Assembly (NCBI GenBank): GCA_030789695.1
Contig: JAULAV010008816.1
Location: 83,981 to 147,980, forward strand
Source of the DNA: Scilla litardierei
Lineage: Eukaryota; Streptophyta; Magnoliopsida; Asparagales; Asparagaceae
DNA: 64,000 nucleotides
Direction: 5' to 3'
Under the pieces are notes generated by a model. It had not been told where the DNA came from. It was given only the letters and a program-made list of their open reading frames with translations, and made no database searches. Below are positions 34,323 to 44,908 of this stretch, in pieces (position 1 is the stretch's first letter; each line of letters starts with the position of its first letter). The position numbers and the translations under genes were made by a program.

Positions 34323-35215
34323 TGTTTACGGGTGTTTTCTCACCACCGACTCGTTGACCGACAACTAGGCAGTCAACGTGGTCAAAGGACCGGTTGGGGT
34401 CCCTTGGTTATACCGAGCGCATGTGCTCTCGGTGTGGGTAGGCGATGGATCCGCGGCTAAGTAGACGCTTCGGGAGAGCGTCGGTCTTCGGTCGGCGTGG
34501 AGACAAGGGGAAGCCTCGATTCCAGGTTGAGTGCTCGACCTCGGCTGGAAGAGCATCGAGGGGAAGCCTCGGCGCCTTGAATTCTCCTTGGTCTTGATTG
34601 GTGTCGGCCCTCGCTAGCGGCGGGCGGGTCCGTTTCTTGCCGAGTCATATCCTCGGTGCCTTGGTTCGGCTCTTTCCTGGATAGACGAGAAAGCTCGTCA
34701 GAGGGGGCAGACGTTGGTTCCGGTCAAGTCCCATCCGATGCCTAAGTCAGAACAGATCTGTGTAATGCTCGATGGGCACGGTACGGCTCAAGATGAGACC
34801 AGCACATGTATCCTCAAACCGAGCTGTGGCAGAGGAGATAATAGAGGGAAAGCAAGGTTTGGTTAACGGAATACCTCAGATGTAGGTATCAAGGATTCGA
34901 TCCCCTTCCAGGTTGCCCCTACCATCCTTTTATAGGGTTTGGCCCACGCATGCCCCCAATCCACGTCCTCTCACCGCCTCCCCCCACATCCCTGCGATCC
35001 GCCCCCATCAAGGCGTCTGCACGCATCGTGGGCTGGTGGATTAATGGGCTCCTTAATGGTCATTAAGGTGCCACACTTCTAGGGGGACAGTTAACTCCGG
35101 AGAGCACGCGCTAATCGCGCGTCTTCAGAGTCGGGGCCGGGTCTGGCTTCGAGTCCATTCATGGGCCTCGTCAGGTGGGCCTAGTCCATTCGTGGGCTTC
35201 CCGTTCCGGGCTTGG
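34323..35215 (-). repeat. 5' LTR of nested Tat-type element
   Basis: Its TGTTTACGGG edge abuts the primer-binding site, so this is the 5' LTR in element sense. Minus-strand TATA box CTATAAAAGG at 34935-34926 is conserved with the other LTR. On the outer side, similarity ends at CTTGG; the next bases, ATCTGTATCC, repeat at once (ATCTGTATCCAATTAG/ATCTGTATCCAGTC) and look like other sequence. The LTRs differ by many substitutions, so the insertion is not recent. Confidence 0.85.
34926..34935 (-). promoter_or_regulatory. TATA box of nested element 5' LTR
   Basis: CTATAAAAGG on the minus strand, in a CCAAACCCTATAAAAGGATG context, upstream of the PBS and gag. It is the best core-promoter candidate for this element. 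Confidence 0.6.
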
Positions 35216-35914
35216 ATCTGTATCCAATTAGATCTGTATCCAGTCTTACATTGTTTCAGTTGAACCTAGAAATCTAATCAAATTTACTCTTCTTTTTGGA
35301 TTTTCTGAAAGATACAAAACAAAAACTAAAATATCTCAAAAAAATAAAAGATCTCAAATTGGTATGATTCAGCTCCTTAACTAGGCAATTATATACAGTA
35401 AACATACAATTGATACGAATTTGCAAAACCCTGATTATATCTATAGAATGAACAAAATAGAAGTGTGATAAAGTGTCTTCTCTCCATGTAGGCCCGTGAT
35501 AACACTATTAATTTGTTGAAACCTTCTTTTAATGGGATTGGATTGAGTTGACGACTCGACGTATAGAAAACATCAGACTTAAAAGAGTTAACTCACTATT
35601 TGTCTAGAATTTGGACCGGATCCAAACTAGCATGCCAAATTAGTAAAATTAGTTTAAGTGTCCTATTTGGTTACACGAGCTTGATATCAGGAGGAACCCA
35701 ACATTTGGAGTTATAGTGACATTGCTTCTCAATCTTTACACCACATAATAAACCTAAGGTTAAATATCATGATTAAATGCCCTATGGAATAAATGATGTG
35801 ATCATATTAGTTCCCAATTTTTATGACTTATAGCAAATATGAGACTAAATATGATGAACAATGTCCTAAGATGGTAAATGATAGGAGATGATATGCTGAA
35901 AAATTCAGACTGAT

Positions 35915-36158
35915 AATAGAGACTAAATGAGAGGACATATGACATTTAGATGCTTAAGGAATAGTCATCCTTTAAGGTTTGAGAAATGTGCTATAAAAGT
36001 AAACAAGGCATAAAAACAAGTCATCATTTTCCTGATTCACTTCCTAAGCATCAAAATAGAGACTAAATGAGAGGACATATGACATTTAGATGCTTAAGGA
36101 ATAGTCATCCTTTAAGGTTTGAGAAATGTGCTATAAAAGTAAACAAGGCATAAAAACA
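35915..36158. repeat. Perfect 104-bp duplication, 140-bp spacing
   Basis: 35915-36018 and 36055-36158 (from AATAGAGACTAAATGAGAGG to AAGGCATAAAAACA) are identical by eye and separated by 36 bp. Identity suggests a recent event compared with the decayed surroundings. Confidence 0.92.
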
Positions 36159-36671
36159 TTGTCTGAAATATATATTATGAAGATAAGGCAGTGTTTTAAC
36201 TAGGAGACCAACGAAGCTTGTCCATTTAAAGGGACATCCTGTCAACCCTGGAGTACCTGTTGGGTGGAAGTATCGAAAGACACCTACTATTTTAATGTGA
36301 ATGCAACCAGGAAATAATGATGTGTATGAAATAATTCATCAAACAGAACACATAGATATAAAAAAATTAGGAGTATATAATATTAGATGTCGGAGAGTTA
36401 GAGAGCGGGCCTCACTCCACTTTCTATTTTCAATAAAAAATGTCATCTTTCCCGACAAATCCCCCATTTTAGCCCTAAAACCCCCATCCTTACCGTAAAA
36501 ATCCAATCTTTCCACTAGAAAATCCTATTTTTTATCCTACAAAACCCTAGAAAATCCTATCACCGTTAAACTGGGTTGATTGCAAGATTTACACTTTACA
36601 TTGATGTATTTAGAGGATTCAAGTGATCATATTATGGAGAGAAGAGTGAGAATGGAAAAGGGGAAGCAGAC

Positions 36672-36728
36672 CTTGAGCTTGTCCATGGCGAAAGCAGGGT
36701 TGAGGATCCTCCGGTGTCTGGCCTCAGG
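36672..36728 (-). pseudogene. Captured cytochrome P450 exon fragment (CYP72 clan)
   Basis: It encodes PEARHRRILNPAFAMDKLK and is followed by a GTCTGC donor-like site. The RHRRILNPAF-MDKLK block is the conserved C-helix region of CYP72-clan P450s (CYP72/709/714-like), where Trp and Arg contact haem propionate. The usual preceding W is lost here (EA instead of DW). No other P450 motif (I-helix, ExxR, haem Cys) is found nearby. Confidence 0.7.
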
Positions 36729-36732
36729 TTGA

Positions 36733-37890
36733 ATTAGACGCATGCATGACATCCTTCTAAGTGAGCTCATTTCCCTCCTCCTTTATCCGGGCTTGGGACT
36801 GGAAATACAATAATAAAATTTGATTGATCTTACAATAATCTACTACTGTTACTTTGCAATAATGCACGCATTCATGATTGATCTTACACACCCACACACC
36901 TCATTTATGGAATGTATAAATTAAACTTACTAAATTTAAATTAGTTATAAGTCAAAAAGGGGCACTAGCCAAATTTACAAGTTTCAGCAACCAAGGAATC
37001 ATGTCTAACATGAAGATAAATAGTAACTGTAAATTAAATATACAAGTATCAAAATCATCAACGAGATAAACTTTAGTATAACTTACAACTACCCATTGAA
37101 AAAATCCAACTTCTTTCAAGAATCACAACATGCCATCATCCAAAACCCAATTTTACCACAAAAAACTTAAGAACACCATCTTACCTTGGCCAAATTAGGA
37201 TCAAAAGCCACATACGCCTTGTTCTGACGGAGGGCTAGATTTGTGAAAAGATTTTCAGATGTTAGAATTTTAACGAAATATACATAAATGTTCAAAAATT
37301 CAAGAGAAGCCTAGAAACCTAACCTTTTTGATTGACAGAAGACCGATCCAATGTCTAGTCTCCGCTGAAATTAGGGTTAGAATTTGGAGATTCAGTGCTC
37401 CTCAATCCCTGATTTCGATCGACATGTATTGGATGACGAATTAGGGTTTTTTGACGGCGGTTGAATTCTTGGTCCCCGTCGACTGCATCCACCACCATGG
37501 TCAATACCACTGCTGGTGGAGCCCAACCCACATCGAACTCGCTGGTGGAGCAAAAATTAGGGTTATAACTTGATGGCGTTAGGCGGTGTCGGGGACGGTG
37601 TCACGTCGAACCACCGACGATCAAATTCTCCGACGACGGCGACCCTTTCTTCAACCTGACGGAGGTGATAGAGTGGATGCACATAATTAATTTTTGAAGA
37701 TCGTGTGGGGTTTTCTTCAGCGACGCGGCAAAAATTTTGGGGGCAAAAAATTTTGGGAGCACGAGGGAAATTTTTAGAGACGTGGCAAAAATTTGAGGAG
37801 TATTATTTTTCAGCGCAACTCCTCTAAAAGCTCTTTTAGTTGCTTATTTACAAGTTTGCCATTAAAGTTTTCACAAGCTTGCCACTACTT
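36733..37890. other. CACTA interior right part, mostly unrecognised
   Basis: AT-rich to 37,180. A short exon-like stretch on the minus strand (about 37,245-37,185; LALRQNKAYVAFDPNLAK then GTAAGA) has a good donor site but no family I can name. The region 37,330-37,640 is G/C-richer with AATTAGGGTT motifs and looks like a 5' untranslated or promoter region of a captured gene, or of the element itself. Confidence 0.4.
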
Positions 37891-37894
37891 GAAA

Positions 37895-38190
37895 ATCACT
37901 TATTACAACTATTCATTTAAAAAGTTGTAATAACCATTTTTTACAACTATCAACTTAAAACGTTGTAATAAAGATTTTTTACAACTTTCAGAAAATAAAA
38001 AGTTGTGGTGTCAAAATTCATTTACAACTATTCAGAAAAAAATTTGTAATAACTATTTTTTACCACTATACTCGTTAAAAAGTTGTAATAAATATTTTTT
38101 ACAACTTTCATACAAAAAAAGTTGTGGTAAACATGTATTACAACTACCAAAGTAGAAACGTTGTAACATGAAAGTTGTAAATTACTAGTT
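37895..38190. repeat. CACTA right subterminal repeats
   Basis: Repeated TTACAACTATTCAxxTxAAAA GTTGTAATAA-type units with the same ACAAC/GTTGT arms as the left end, in inverted relation overall. About seven units precede the terminal inverted repeat. Confidence 0.85.
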
Positions 38191-41072
38191 TTGTTGTAGT
38201 GAGATGCAAGATGAGAGAGCAGATGTTTTGTTCCCACGCGTCACAAATTTTGATTTCCCCCCTAAGGTTTAAATTTTTAAATTTGTGCGGGCCAGGGGTT
38301 CCCCCCAACAGAGTAGTGTGTGGTTTAAACACGATTCAAAATTTGTTTACACACATTTCAAAATTTAAACCCAAAATTCAAAAGTCCTCCCTCTAAATTT
38401 TTGTCCTAGTCATCAACTATATGTCCCAGTCATCTTATCCTTGTAGGACAAAATTCAAAATATGCACTTAAATGTATAATAGATATGTATCTTTTTATTC
38501 GATGAGATGATTTTTATATCCTACGTTTTTCTTCCCTTATTTTTTCAGTTGAAAATGGCGATCTATTAGTTCCAACGAACATTTTTGCAGACGTTTCCCA
38601 ATTTGAATCGAATTTTCTACCTTTTCTATATGATATAGATCTTTTTATTAAAAGACACGATTTTTTGGCCTAGTAAGTCTTCTCTTTTTTTAGTTTAAGA
38701 TGTCGATCTCCTGGTTCCAACGAACATTTGTACGGATTTTTCAGAGCTCCATGATAATTTCTATATTTTATGAAAGATATGGATCTTTTTATTTAATGAT
38801 ATGATTTTTTGGCCTAATTTTGTTTTCCTTATTTTTCAATTGAAGATGGCGATCTCCCGGTTCCAATGGAAATTTTTGCAGATTTTACTGAGCTCTGAGC
38901 TATTTTTTACATTTTGTGAAAGATATGGTTCCTTTTATTAAATGATCTGATTTTTATAGCCTAAGTTTATCTTCTCATATTTTTTCAGTTGAAGATGGCG
39001 ATCACCCGGTAACAAAAGACATTTTTGTGGAATTTTCTGAGCTCGGCGTAATTTTCTAGAAATAATTGAAGATATGAATCTTTTTATTAAATGATATGAT
39101 TTTCATAGCTTAAGTTTGTCTTCTCTTATTTTTCTTGTTGAAGATGGCGATCTCCCGGTTCTAACTGTCATTTTTCAGAATTTTCTGACCTCGAGCCTAT
39201 TTTCTACATTTTCTGGAAGATATGGATATTTTTATTAAATAATACGATTTTTGTGCATAATTTTGTCTTCTCTAATTTTTCAGATGAAGATGTCAATCTC
39301 CCGTTCCAACGAACATTTTTGCGTATTTTTCTATGCTCCCGGCTATTTTCTACATTTTCTGTAAGATATGGATATTTATATTGAATGATATGATTTTTAT
39401 TTCCTAATTTTGTCTACTCTTATTTTTCAGTTAAAGAAGACGATCTCCCAGTTCCACGAACATTTTTTGCTTCTTTTTTGAGCTATTTTCTACATTTTAT
39501 GGAAGATAAAAACTTTTTATTAAATAATATGATTTTTATTACCTACGTTTATCTTCTCTTATTTTTTTCATTTGAAGATGGTAATCTCCCGGTTCCAACG
39601 GACATTTTTGTAGATTTTCTCAGCTTGATGCTATTTTTCTACATTTTCTGGAAGATATGTTTCTTTTTATGAAATGATATTTTTTTTTGCCTAACTTTGA
39701 ATTCTATTTTTTAAGCTATAGATGGTGATCTCCCGGTTCCAACGGACGTTTGTGCGGATTTTTTTTGAACTCCTGGCTATTTTATACATTTACTGTAAGA
39801 TATGAATCTTTATATTAAATGATATGATTGTTGTAACCAAATTTTGTCTTCTCTTACTTTTCAGTTGAAGATAGCGATCTTCCGGTTCCAAGGGATATTT
39901 TTGCAGATTTTTCTGACTTTAGGTCTATTTTTCTATATTTTCGGTAATTTATGGATCTTTTTATTAAATGATATGATTTTTGTCCTAATTTCGTCTTCTC
40001 TCAGTTGAAGATGGCGATGTCTCGGTTCCACCGGATATTTTTGCGTTTTATTCTGACCTCAGGGCTATTTTCTAAATTTTTTGGAATATATAAATCTTTT
40101 ATTAAATGATATGATTTTTGGCCTAATTTTGTCTTCTCTTATTTTTCAGTTGAAGATGGCGATTTCTCGGTTCCAATAGTCATTTCTGCGTATTTTTATG
40201 AGTTCGGTGCTATTTTCCAAATTTTATGAAAGATAAGGATCATTTTACTAAATGATATGATTTTTATAGCCTACATTTGTCTTCTCTTATTTTTCAGTTG
40301 AAGATGGCGATCTGCCCTTTCCAACAGACATTTTTACGGATTTTTCTTAGCTTGGGGCTATTTTTCTACCTTTTCGGGAAGATATGGATATTTTAATTAA
40401 ATGATATGATTTTTAGCCTAATTTTGTCTTTTCCTTTTTCAGTTGAAGATGACGATTTCCCAGTTCCAATTCACATTTGTGCGGATTTTTTGAGCTCAGT
40501 GCTATTTTCTACATTTTCTATATGGTATGAATCTTTATATTAAATGATATTATTTCATAACCTAATTTTATCTGCTTTTATTTTTCAGTTGAAGATGGTG
40601 ATCTCCTGGTTTCAACAGACATTTTGCAGATTTTTCTGAGCTCTGGGCCTTATTTCTACATTTTCGAGAAGTTGTGGTTCTTTTTATTAAATGATATGAT
40701 TTTTGGCCTAGTTTTGTCTTCTCTTATTTTTCTGTTGAAGATGGCGATCTTACGGTTTCAACGTACATTTTTGCAGATTACTCTGAACTCGGTGCTATTA
40801 TCTAAATTTTCTGGAAGCTAAGGATCTTTTTATTAAATTTTTCTAAACATTTTTACGGTTTCTATTTTTTCTGAGTTCATTTCTCTTATTTGTCTTCTCC
40901 TATTTTTTTAGTAGAAAATGGCGATCTTACGGTTCCTACGAATATTTTTGCAGATTTTTCTTACCTCAAGTCTATTTTCTAGATTTTCTGGAAGGTATAG
41001 ATTTTTTATTAAATAATATGATTTTTGGGCCTAATTTTGTTCTCACTTATTTTTCAGACAAAGACGACGATC

Positions 41073-41089
41073 TCCCGGTTCCAACGAAC
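41073..41089 (-). other. CENP-B-box-like 17-mer
   Basis: The minus strand reads GTTCGTTGGAACCGGGA. It matches the mammalian consensus YTTCGTTGGAARCGGGA at all 15 non-degenerate positions; only the two degenerate positions (1 and 12) differ. Confidence 0.55.
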
Positions 41090-41377
41090 ATTTTTGCGGA
41101 TTTTTCTTAGCGCCGAGCTATTTTCTACATTCTTGGAAAGTTATGAAGCATTTTATTAAATGATATAATTTTTATCGCCTAATTTTGTCATTCTCTTATA
41201 TATTGTTGCAGTTGAAGATGCCTATCTTTTGGTTCCAATGTACATTTTTGCGTATTGTTTTTGAGTTCGGTGCTATTTTCTACATTTTATAGAAGATATT
41301 GACCTTTTTATTAAATAATAAGATTTTTATAGCCTTTGTTTTTATTCCTTATTTTTTTTCAATTGAAGATGACGATC

Positions 41378-41394
41378 TCCCGATTCCAACGAAC
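41378..41394 (-). other. CENP-B-box-like 17-mer
   Basis: The minus strand reads GTTCGTTGGAATCGGGA, again all 15 fixed positions of the CENP-B box, two monomers away from the previous full match. Confidence 0.55.
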
Positions 41395-42988
41395 ATTTTT
41401 GCAGTTTTTCTTAGCTTGAGACTATTTTCAATATTTTTTGGAAGATATGAATCTTTTTATGATTTGATTTTTTGGCCTAAATTTGTCTTCCCTTTTTAAT
41501 TTGAAGACAAAGATCTCCCTGTTCCAGTGGACTTTTTTCTGGATTTTTTTAAGCTCATGACTATTTTCTACAGTTTCTGTATGATATGAATATTTAAATT
41601 AAATGATATGATTTTTATAACCTAATTTAGTCTTCTCTTATCTTTCAGTTGAAGACGGCGATCTTTAGGTTCCAAGCGGATTTTTGCGGATTTTTCTGAG
41701 CTTGGGGCTATTTTTCTACATTTTCTTGAAGTTAGGATCTTTTTATTAAGTGATATGATTATTTGGTCTAATTTTGTCTTCGCTTATTTGTCAGTTGAAT
41801 ATGGCGATCCCCTAGTTCCAATGGACATTTTTGCAAATTATTCTGACCTCGGGACTATTTTATAAATTTTCTAGAATATATAGATCTTTTATAAAATGAT
41901 ATGATTTTTGGCTTAATTTTGGCTTCTCTTATTTTTTCAGTTGAGATCTGGGCTATTTTCTACAGTTAATTGAAGATATGGACCTTTTAATTAAATGATG
42001 TCATTTTTATAGGCTAAGTTTGTCAACTCTTATTTTTCAGTTGAAGATGGCGATCTTCCGGTTCCAACAGACATTTTTGCTGAATTTTCTGACCATGAGC
42101 CTATTTTCTACATGTTCTGAAAGATATGGATCTTTTTATTAAATAATATGATTTTAGGCCTAATTCTTGGGGCTATTTTCTACATTTTATTGGAGACATG
42201 TATCTTTTTATTAAATGATATGATTTAAGTAGACTATTTTTGTCTTCTCTTATTTTTCGTTGAAGATGGCGATCTCCCGGTTCCAATGGACATTCTGCGG
42301 ATTTTTCTAAGCTTGGATCTATTTTCCACATTTTCTAGAAGATATGAATCGTTTTATTAAATGATATGATTTTTGGCCTAATTTTGTCTTCTCTTATTTT
42401 TTCCATTAAAGATGGTGATCTCCTGGTTCCAACGGACATTTCTGCAGATATTTTTGAGCTCCGGTCTATTTTCCACATTTTTGGGAGATATGGATCATTT
42501 TATTAAATGATATGATTTTTGGGCCTAATTTTGTTTTCTTTTATTTTCTTGTTGAAGAAGGCAATCTTCCGGTTCCAACAGATATTTTTGTGGATTTTCC
42601 TGGGCTCAGAGCTATTTTCTAAACTTTTGCAATATATGCATCTTTTTTTAAATGATATGATTTTTTCGCCTAATTTTGTCTTCTCTAATTTTCGATTGAA
42701 GATGGATATCTACCAGTTCCAGCGACTTTTTTTGGATTTTACTGAGCTCCGGGCTATTGTCCACATTTTTTTTGGAAGATGTGGATCGTTTTATTAAAAA
42801 ATATGATTTTGGGCCTAATATTTTCTTCTCTTATTTTTCTTTTGAATTTGAAGATCTCCCGGTTCCAACAGACATTTTTGTGTATTTTTCTTAACTTGGT
42901 GCTATTAAATTTTCTACATTTTCTGAAAGATGTGCATGTTTATATTTAATGATATGATTTTTAAAGCGTAATTTTTGGCTTCTCTTAT

Positions 42989-43766
42989 TGTTAAACCCTT
43001 GGGCTGGCACTGAAGAGGCTCACTTGATTGACACCAAAGCCCACGAGGTCCACGAAGGAAGCTGAAAACTGACCCAGTCAAAGCCCACGTGTCATTTGCC
43101 TGTTGACCTCCGTTGCTCAAACGTGCGATTGATAATGGGCTCATAAATAGCAGAGGCGTACATAAATGTTATCCCTATTAAGAGGGGGAGTATCGTGGCA
43201 CCATAATTCGTGACCGTTATTCTCCCAATGTCACTGAAGAGACCACCGAAGTCTATAAATTCAGAAAATACAAACAGAAGAGGGGTGGTACGAGAAAACT
43301 TAAAACACTTTATTATTCTTCATCTACATACTTTATATTTCTTCCTCCATACAGCTTGAGGAGACTGACTCAAGACAAAACTCTGTCGGTCGATCTTGAT
43401 AGCCCCAAGCCTTTCCTTAAGTTCTCGTCTAACCTAAGCATCTGATGAGATTTGGGTCGGGACCCAGATCTGATCCCCCTTGATGTTTCTTTGTGTTACA
43501 GGAAGCTCGTGATTCGACTCAATAGGAGAGTCGATCTACCGTTCTTTTCAACTATTAATCAAGGTTCACGATAGCCCAAGGGTTGAACGGTTGTCGCATT
43601 CAACAGAAGGGTCGATCATACATCCATAATGTGCTCTCTTGTCCCACCTATCATCGACCTTGGTTCTTCAATCCAAGGGTCACACTCCACCAGCGGACGA
43701 GGCTCTACCTCGACAGGGGAGTCCGCGTCAGCACAAATACTGTTGATGCCAATTTTGGCTTTAACA
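42989..43766 (+). repeat. 5' LTR, copy 2
   Basis: TGTTAAACCC...CTTTAACA, with clean terminal inverted repeats; 778 bp. G-box at 43084-43093 and TATA at 43253-43260 are retained. Confidence 0.9.
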
Positions 43767-43820
43767 GTTAGCACTGTCTGTGGGAAAGCTCAGTCAACAT
43801 CCCAAGGCAACTACAGCCTT

Positions 43821-44495
43821 ATGTCGACTGGACCCAAGAACAATGAACCAATTCTTGGTTTGGTTGAGAACCCTTGAACCGAGGATGACGTTCTCATCGA
43901 AGATGCTGCAGATTCTGGGTCATCATCAAAGGAGCTAAGAGTACTTTGGTGACTCAGGAGAAATTCAACAAGTTCCCTGAGCAGATCGAAAAAATCCTGA
44001 CCGTTTTAGCAGCTGCTATGCAATAAAGCATGAGGCACTCACAACAGGCTGAATAGGAGCATCAGCTGCCTAAGACAACTCAAACACCTGTTAGGAAGCG
44101 TACCACTCCCAGAGACCCAAGGTTGGGCAAGCAAAGGCTTTAGTTGTAAGAGAACTTGCAGCTCAATGAGACTCAAACATCTGACCGGGATCAAGAGATG
44201 TGGAATAACAACTGCGCCTCTGGGTACAATTGAGGTCCTGGGCCCTCCACCAATGGGCGATCCATTCACATCATTTTAGACCAGGTAATAGATCAATTCA
44301 CTCAAGGTTGCAGTCCACATGGATTTGTAGCTGGCACAAAGAGAAATGAGAGGGAAGAAAGCCACGTCCGTTCTTCTAGCGTCACTCACCAACAATGCGC
44401 GGAGGAGCGAGCCCCAATCACTCTTCCTACTAACCGACAGACTCCTCTGAAGGATAACATCCTGTTCGCCACACTACTTTTCAAATTCAAGATGC
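43821..44495 (+). pseudogene. Gag 5' fragment, copy 2
   Basis: ATG at 43821 (MSTGPKNNEPILGLVENP), frameshifted soon after. It aligns with the first ~680 bp of the copy 1 gag, with additional stops (e.g. CAATAAAGC for CAACAAAGC near 44,022). It is truncated before the capsid-like region. Confidence 0.8.
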
Positions 44496-44908
44496 GGGTT
44501 TTTCTATGCTTGGTATTATTTTTCTACACTATCTGAAGTTATGGATCTTTTTATTAAATGAAATGATTTTTTGACCTAAATTTGTCGTCTCTTATTTTTC
44601 CAGTTCCAACGGACATTTTATTAAATGACTTTTTTCTCCTAAGTTATGGTCGTAGTCCACATTTTTCTCCTCTGAATGAAATGACTTTTTATTAATGCGG
44701 AGGAGCGATCTCCCAGTTCCAACGGACATTTTTCCGGATTTTTCTGAGCTCCCGGATATTTTCTACATTTTCAGTAAGATATGAATATTTATATTAATTG
44801 ATATGATTGTTATAATGTAATTTTTGATTTCTCTTATTTTTTCAGTTGAAAATGGTGATCTCCCGGGTCCAACGGACATTTTTGCAGATTTTTTAGAGCT
44901 CGAGGCCA
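44496..44908. repeat. Satellite block with scrambled patch
   Basis: About three monomers, one disrupted at 44,590-44,710 by short pieces that match the neighbouring gag: GGTCGTAGTCCACAT (44648-44662), CTCCTCTGAA (44667-44676) and GCGGAGGAGCGA (44697-44708). The equivalent site in copy 3 (about 60,090-60,160) is an ordinary monomer. Confidence 0.8.

Larger units (their letters stand above)
26789..35215 (-). mobile_element. Tat-type LTR element with gag, no pol, and antisense ORF
   Basis: LTRs at 26789-27680 and 34323-35215 share sequence throughout. The PBS next to the right LTR and the LTR TATA box place transcription on the minus strand. From 5' to 3' on minus: LTR, PBS, gag remnant (34077-32560), G/C-rich tandem array (~32400-31530), a plus-strand antisense gene (28087-31310) with a MITE in it, LTR. 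There is no room for, and no trace of, protease, RT, RNase H or integrase. It would therefore have depended on enzymes from a related element. No 5-bp target duplication is visible; the right edge after CTTGG (35215) seems truncated or rearranged. Confidence 0.85.
23168..38201. mobile_element. CACTA (En/Spm) element, non-autonomous, 15.0 kb
   Basis: The left end is CACTACAACAAAACTAGT, and the right end carries its inverted copy ACTAGTTTTGTTGTAGTG. A 3-bp target duplication, AGA, lies at 23165-23167 and 38202-38204. Both ends carry dense subterminal ACAAC...GTTGT palindromes. This is diagnostic of CACTA transposons. No TNPA/TNPD transposase is visible. The interior contains captured AP2 and P450 exon fragments and the gypsy insertion 26789-35215; the element without it would be about 6.6 kb. 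The stretches 23900-25480, 25640-26788 and 35216-36660 show nothing else recognisable except the duplication at 35915-36158. Confidence 0.92.
17650..38483 (-). mobile_element. Helitron, non-autonomous, host to nested elements
   Basis: The minus-strand 5' end is TC (38483-38482, starting TCTATTATAC). The 3' end is CTAG (17653-17650), preceded by a hairpin. Insertion lies precisely between A (17649) and T (38484, plus strand) of a satellite monomer without target duplication, the Helitron rule. Subtracting the CACTA element leaves about 5.8 kb. No Rep/helicase protein is visible. The Helitron part (17654-23167) is AT-rich, includes AAAATTTAGTCCCC-like subterminal motifs (17768-17850) and holds at least two captured host gene fragments on the minus strand; nothing is recognised in 17850-19400 and 19830-20680. 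Confidence 0.85.
38484..42988. repeat. 147-bp satellite array, third block
   Basis: About 30 monomers resume exactly at the base where the Helitron interrupted. From about 39,840 the block matches 55,489 onward, including shared oddities: a TTTTTACGGTTTCTA junction near 40,855/56,355 and a truncated unit CCTAATTCTTGGGGCTATT near 42,160/57,718. Some units are internally deleted (e.g. near 41,940). No gene is seen. Confidence 0.95.
42989..44495 (+). mobile_element. Tat-like element remnant, copy 2
   Basis: LTR (42989-43766), PBS-like TTAGCACTGTCTGTGGGA, and gag to about 44,495, where AAATTCAAGATGC joins satellite-like GGGTTTTTCTATGCTTGG. Copy 3 has the same junction, so the gag deletion predates the ~15.6-kb duplication. 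Copy 1 continues past this point. Confidence 0.9.

Noticed and set aside
26789..35215. Complete gypsy element with pol
   Set aside because: No protease, RT, RNase H or integrase motif in any frame; the space is filled by the minisatellite and the antisense gene.
38484..39840. Leftward extension of the 15.6-kb duplication
   Set aside because: Similarity to 54,000-55,489 is no better than between ordinary monomers, and 54,540-55,545 matches 4,560-5,560 better.
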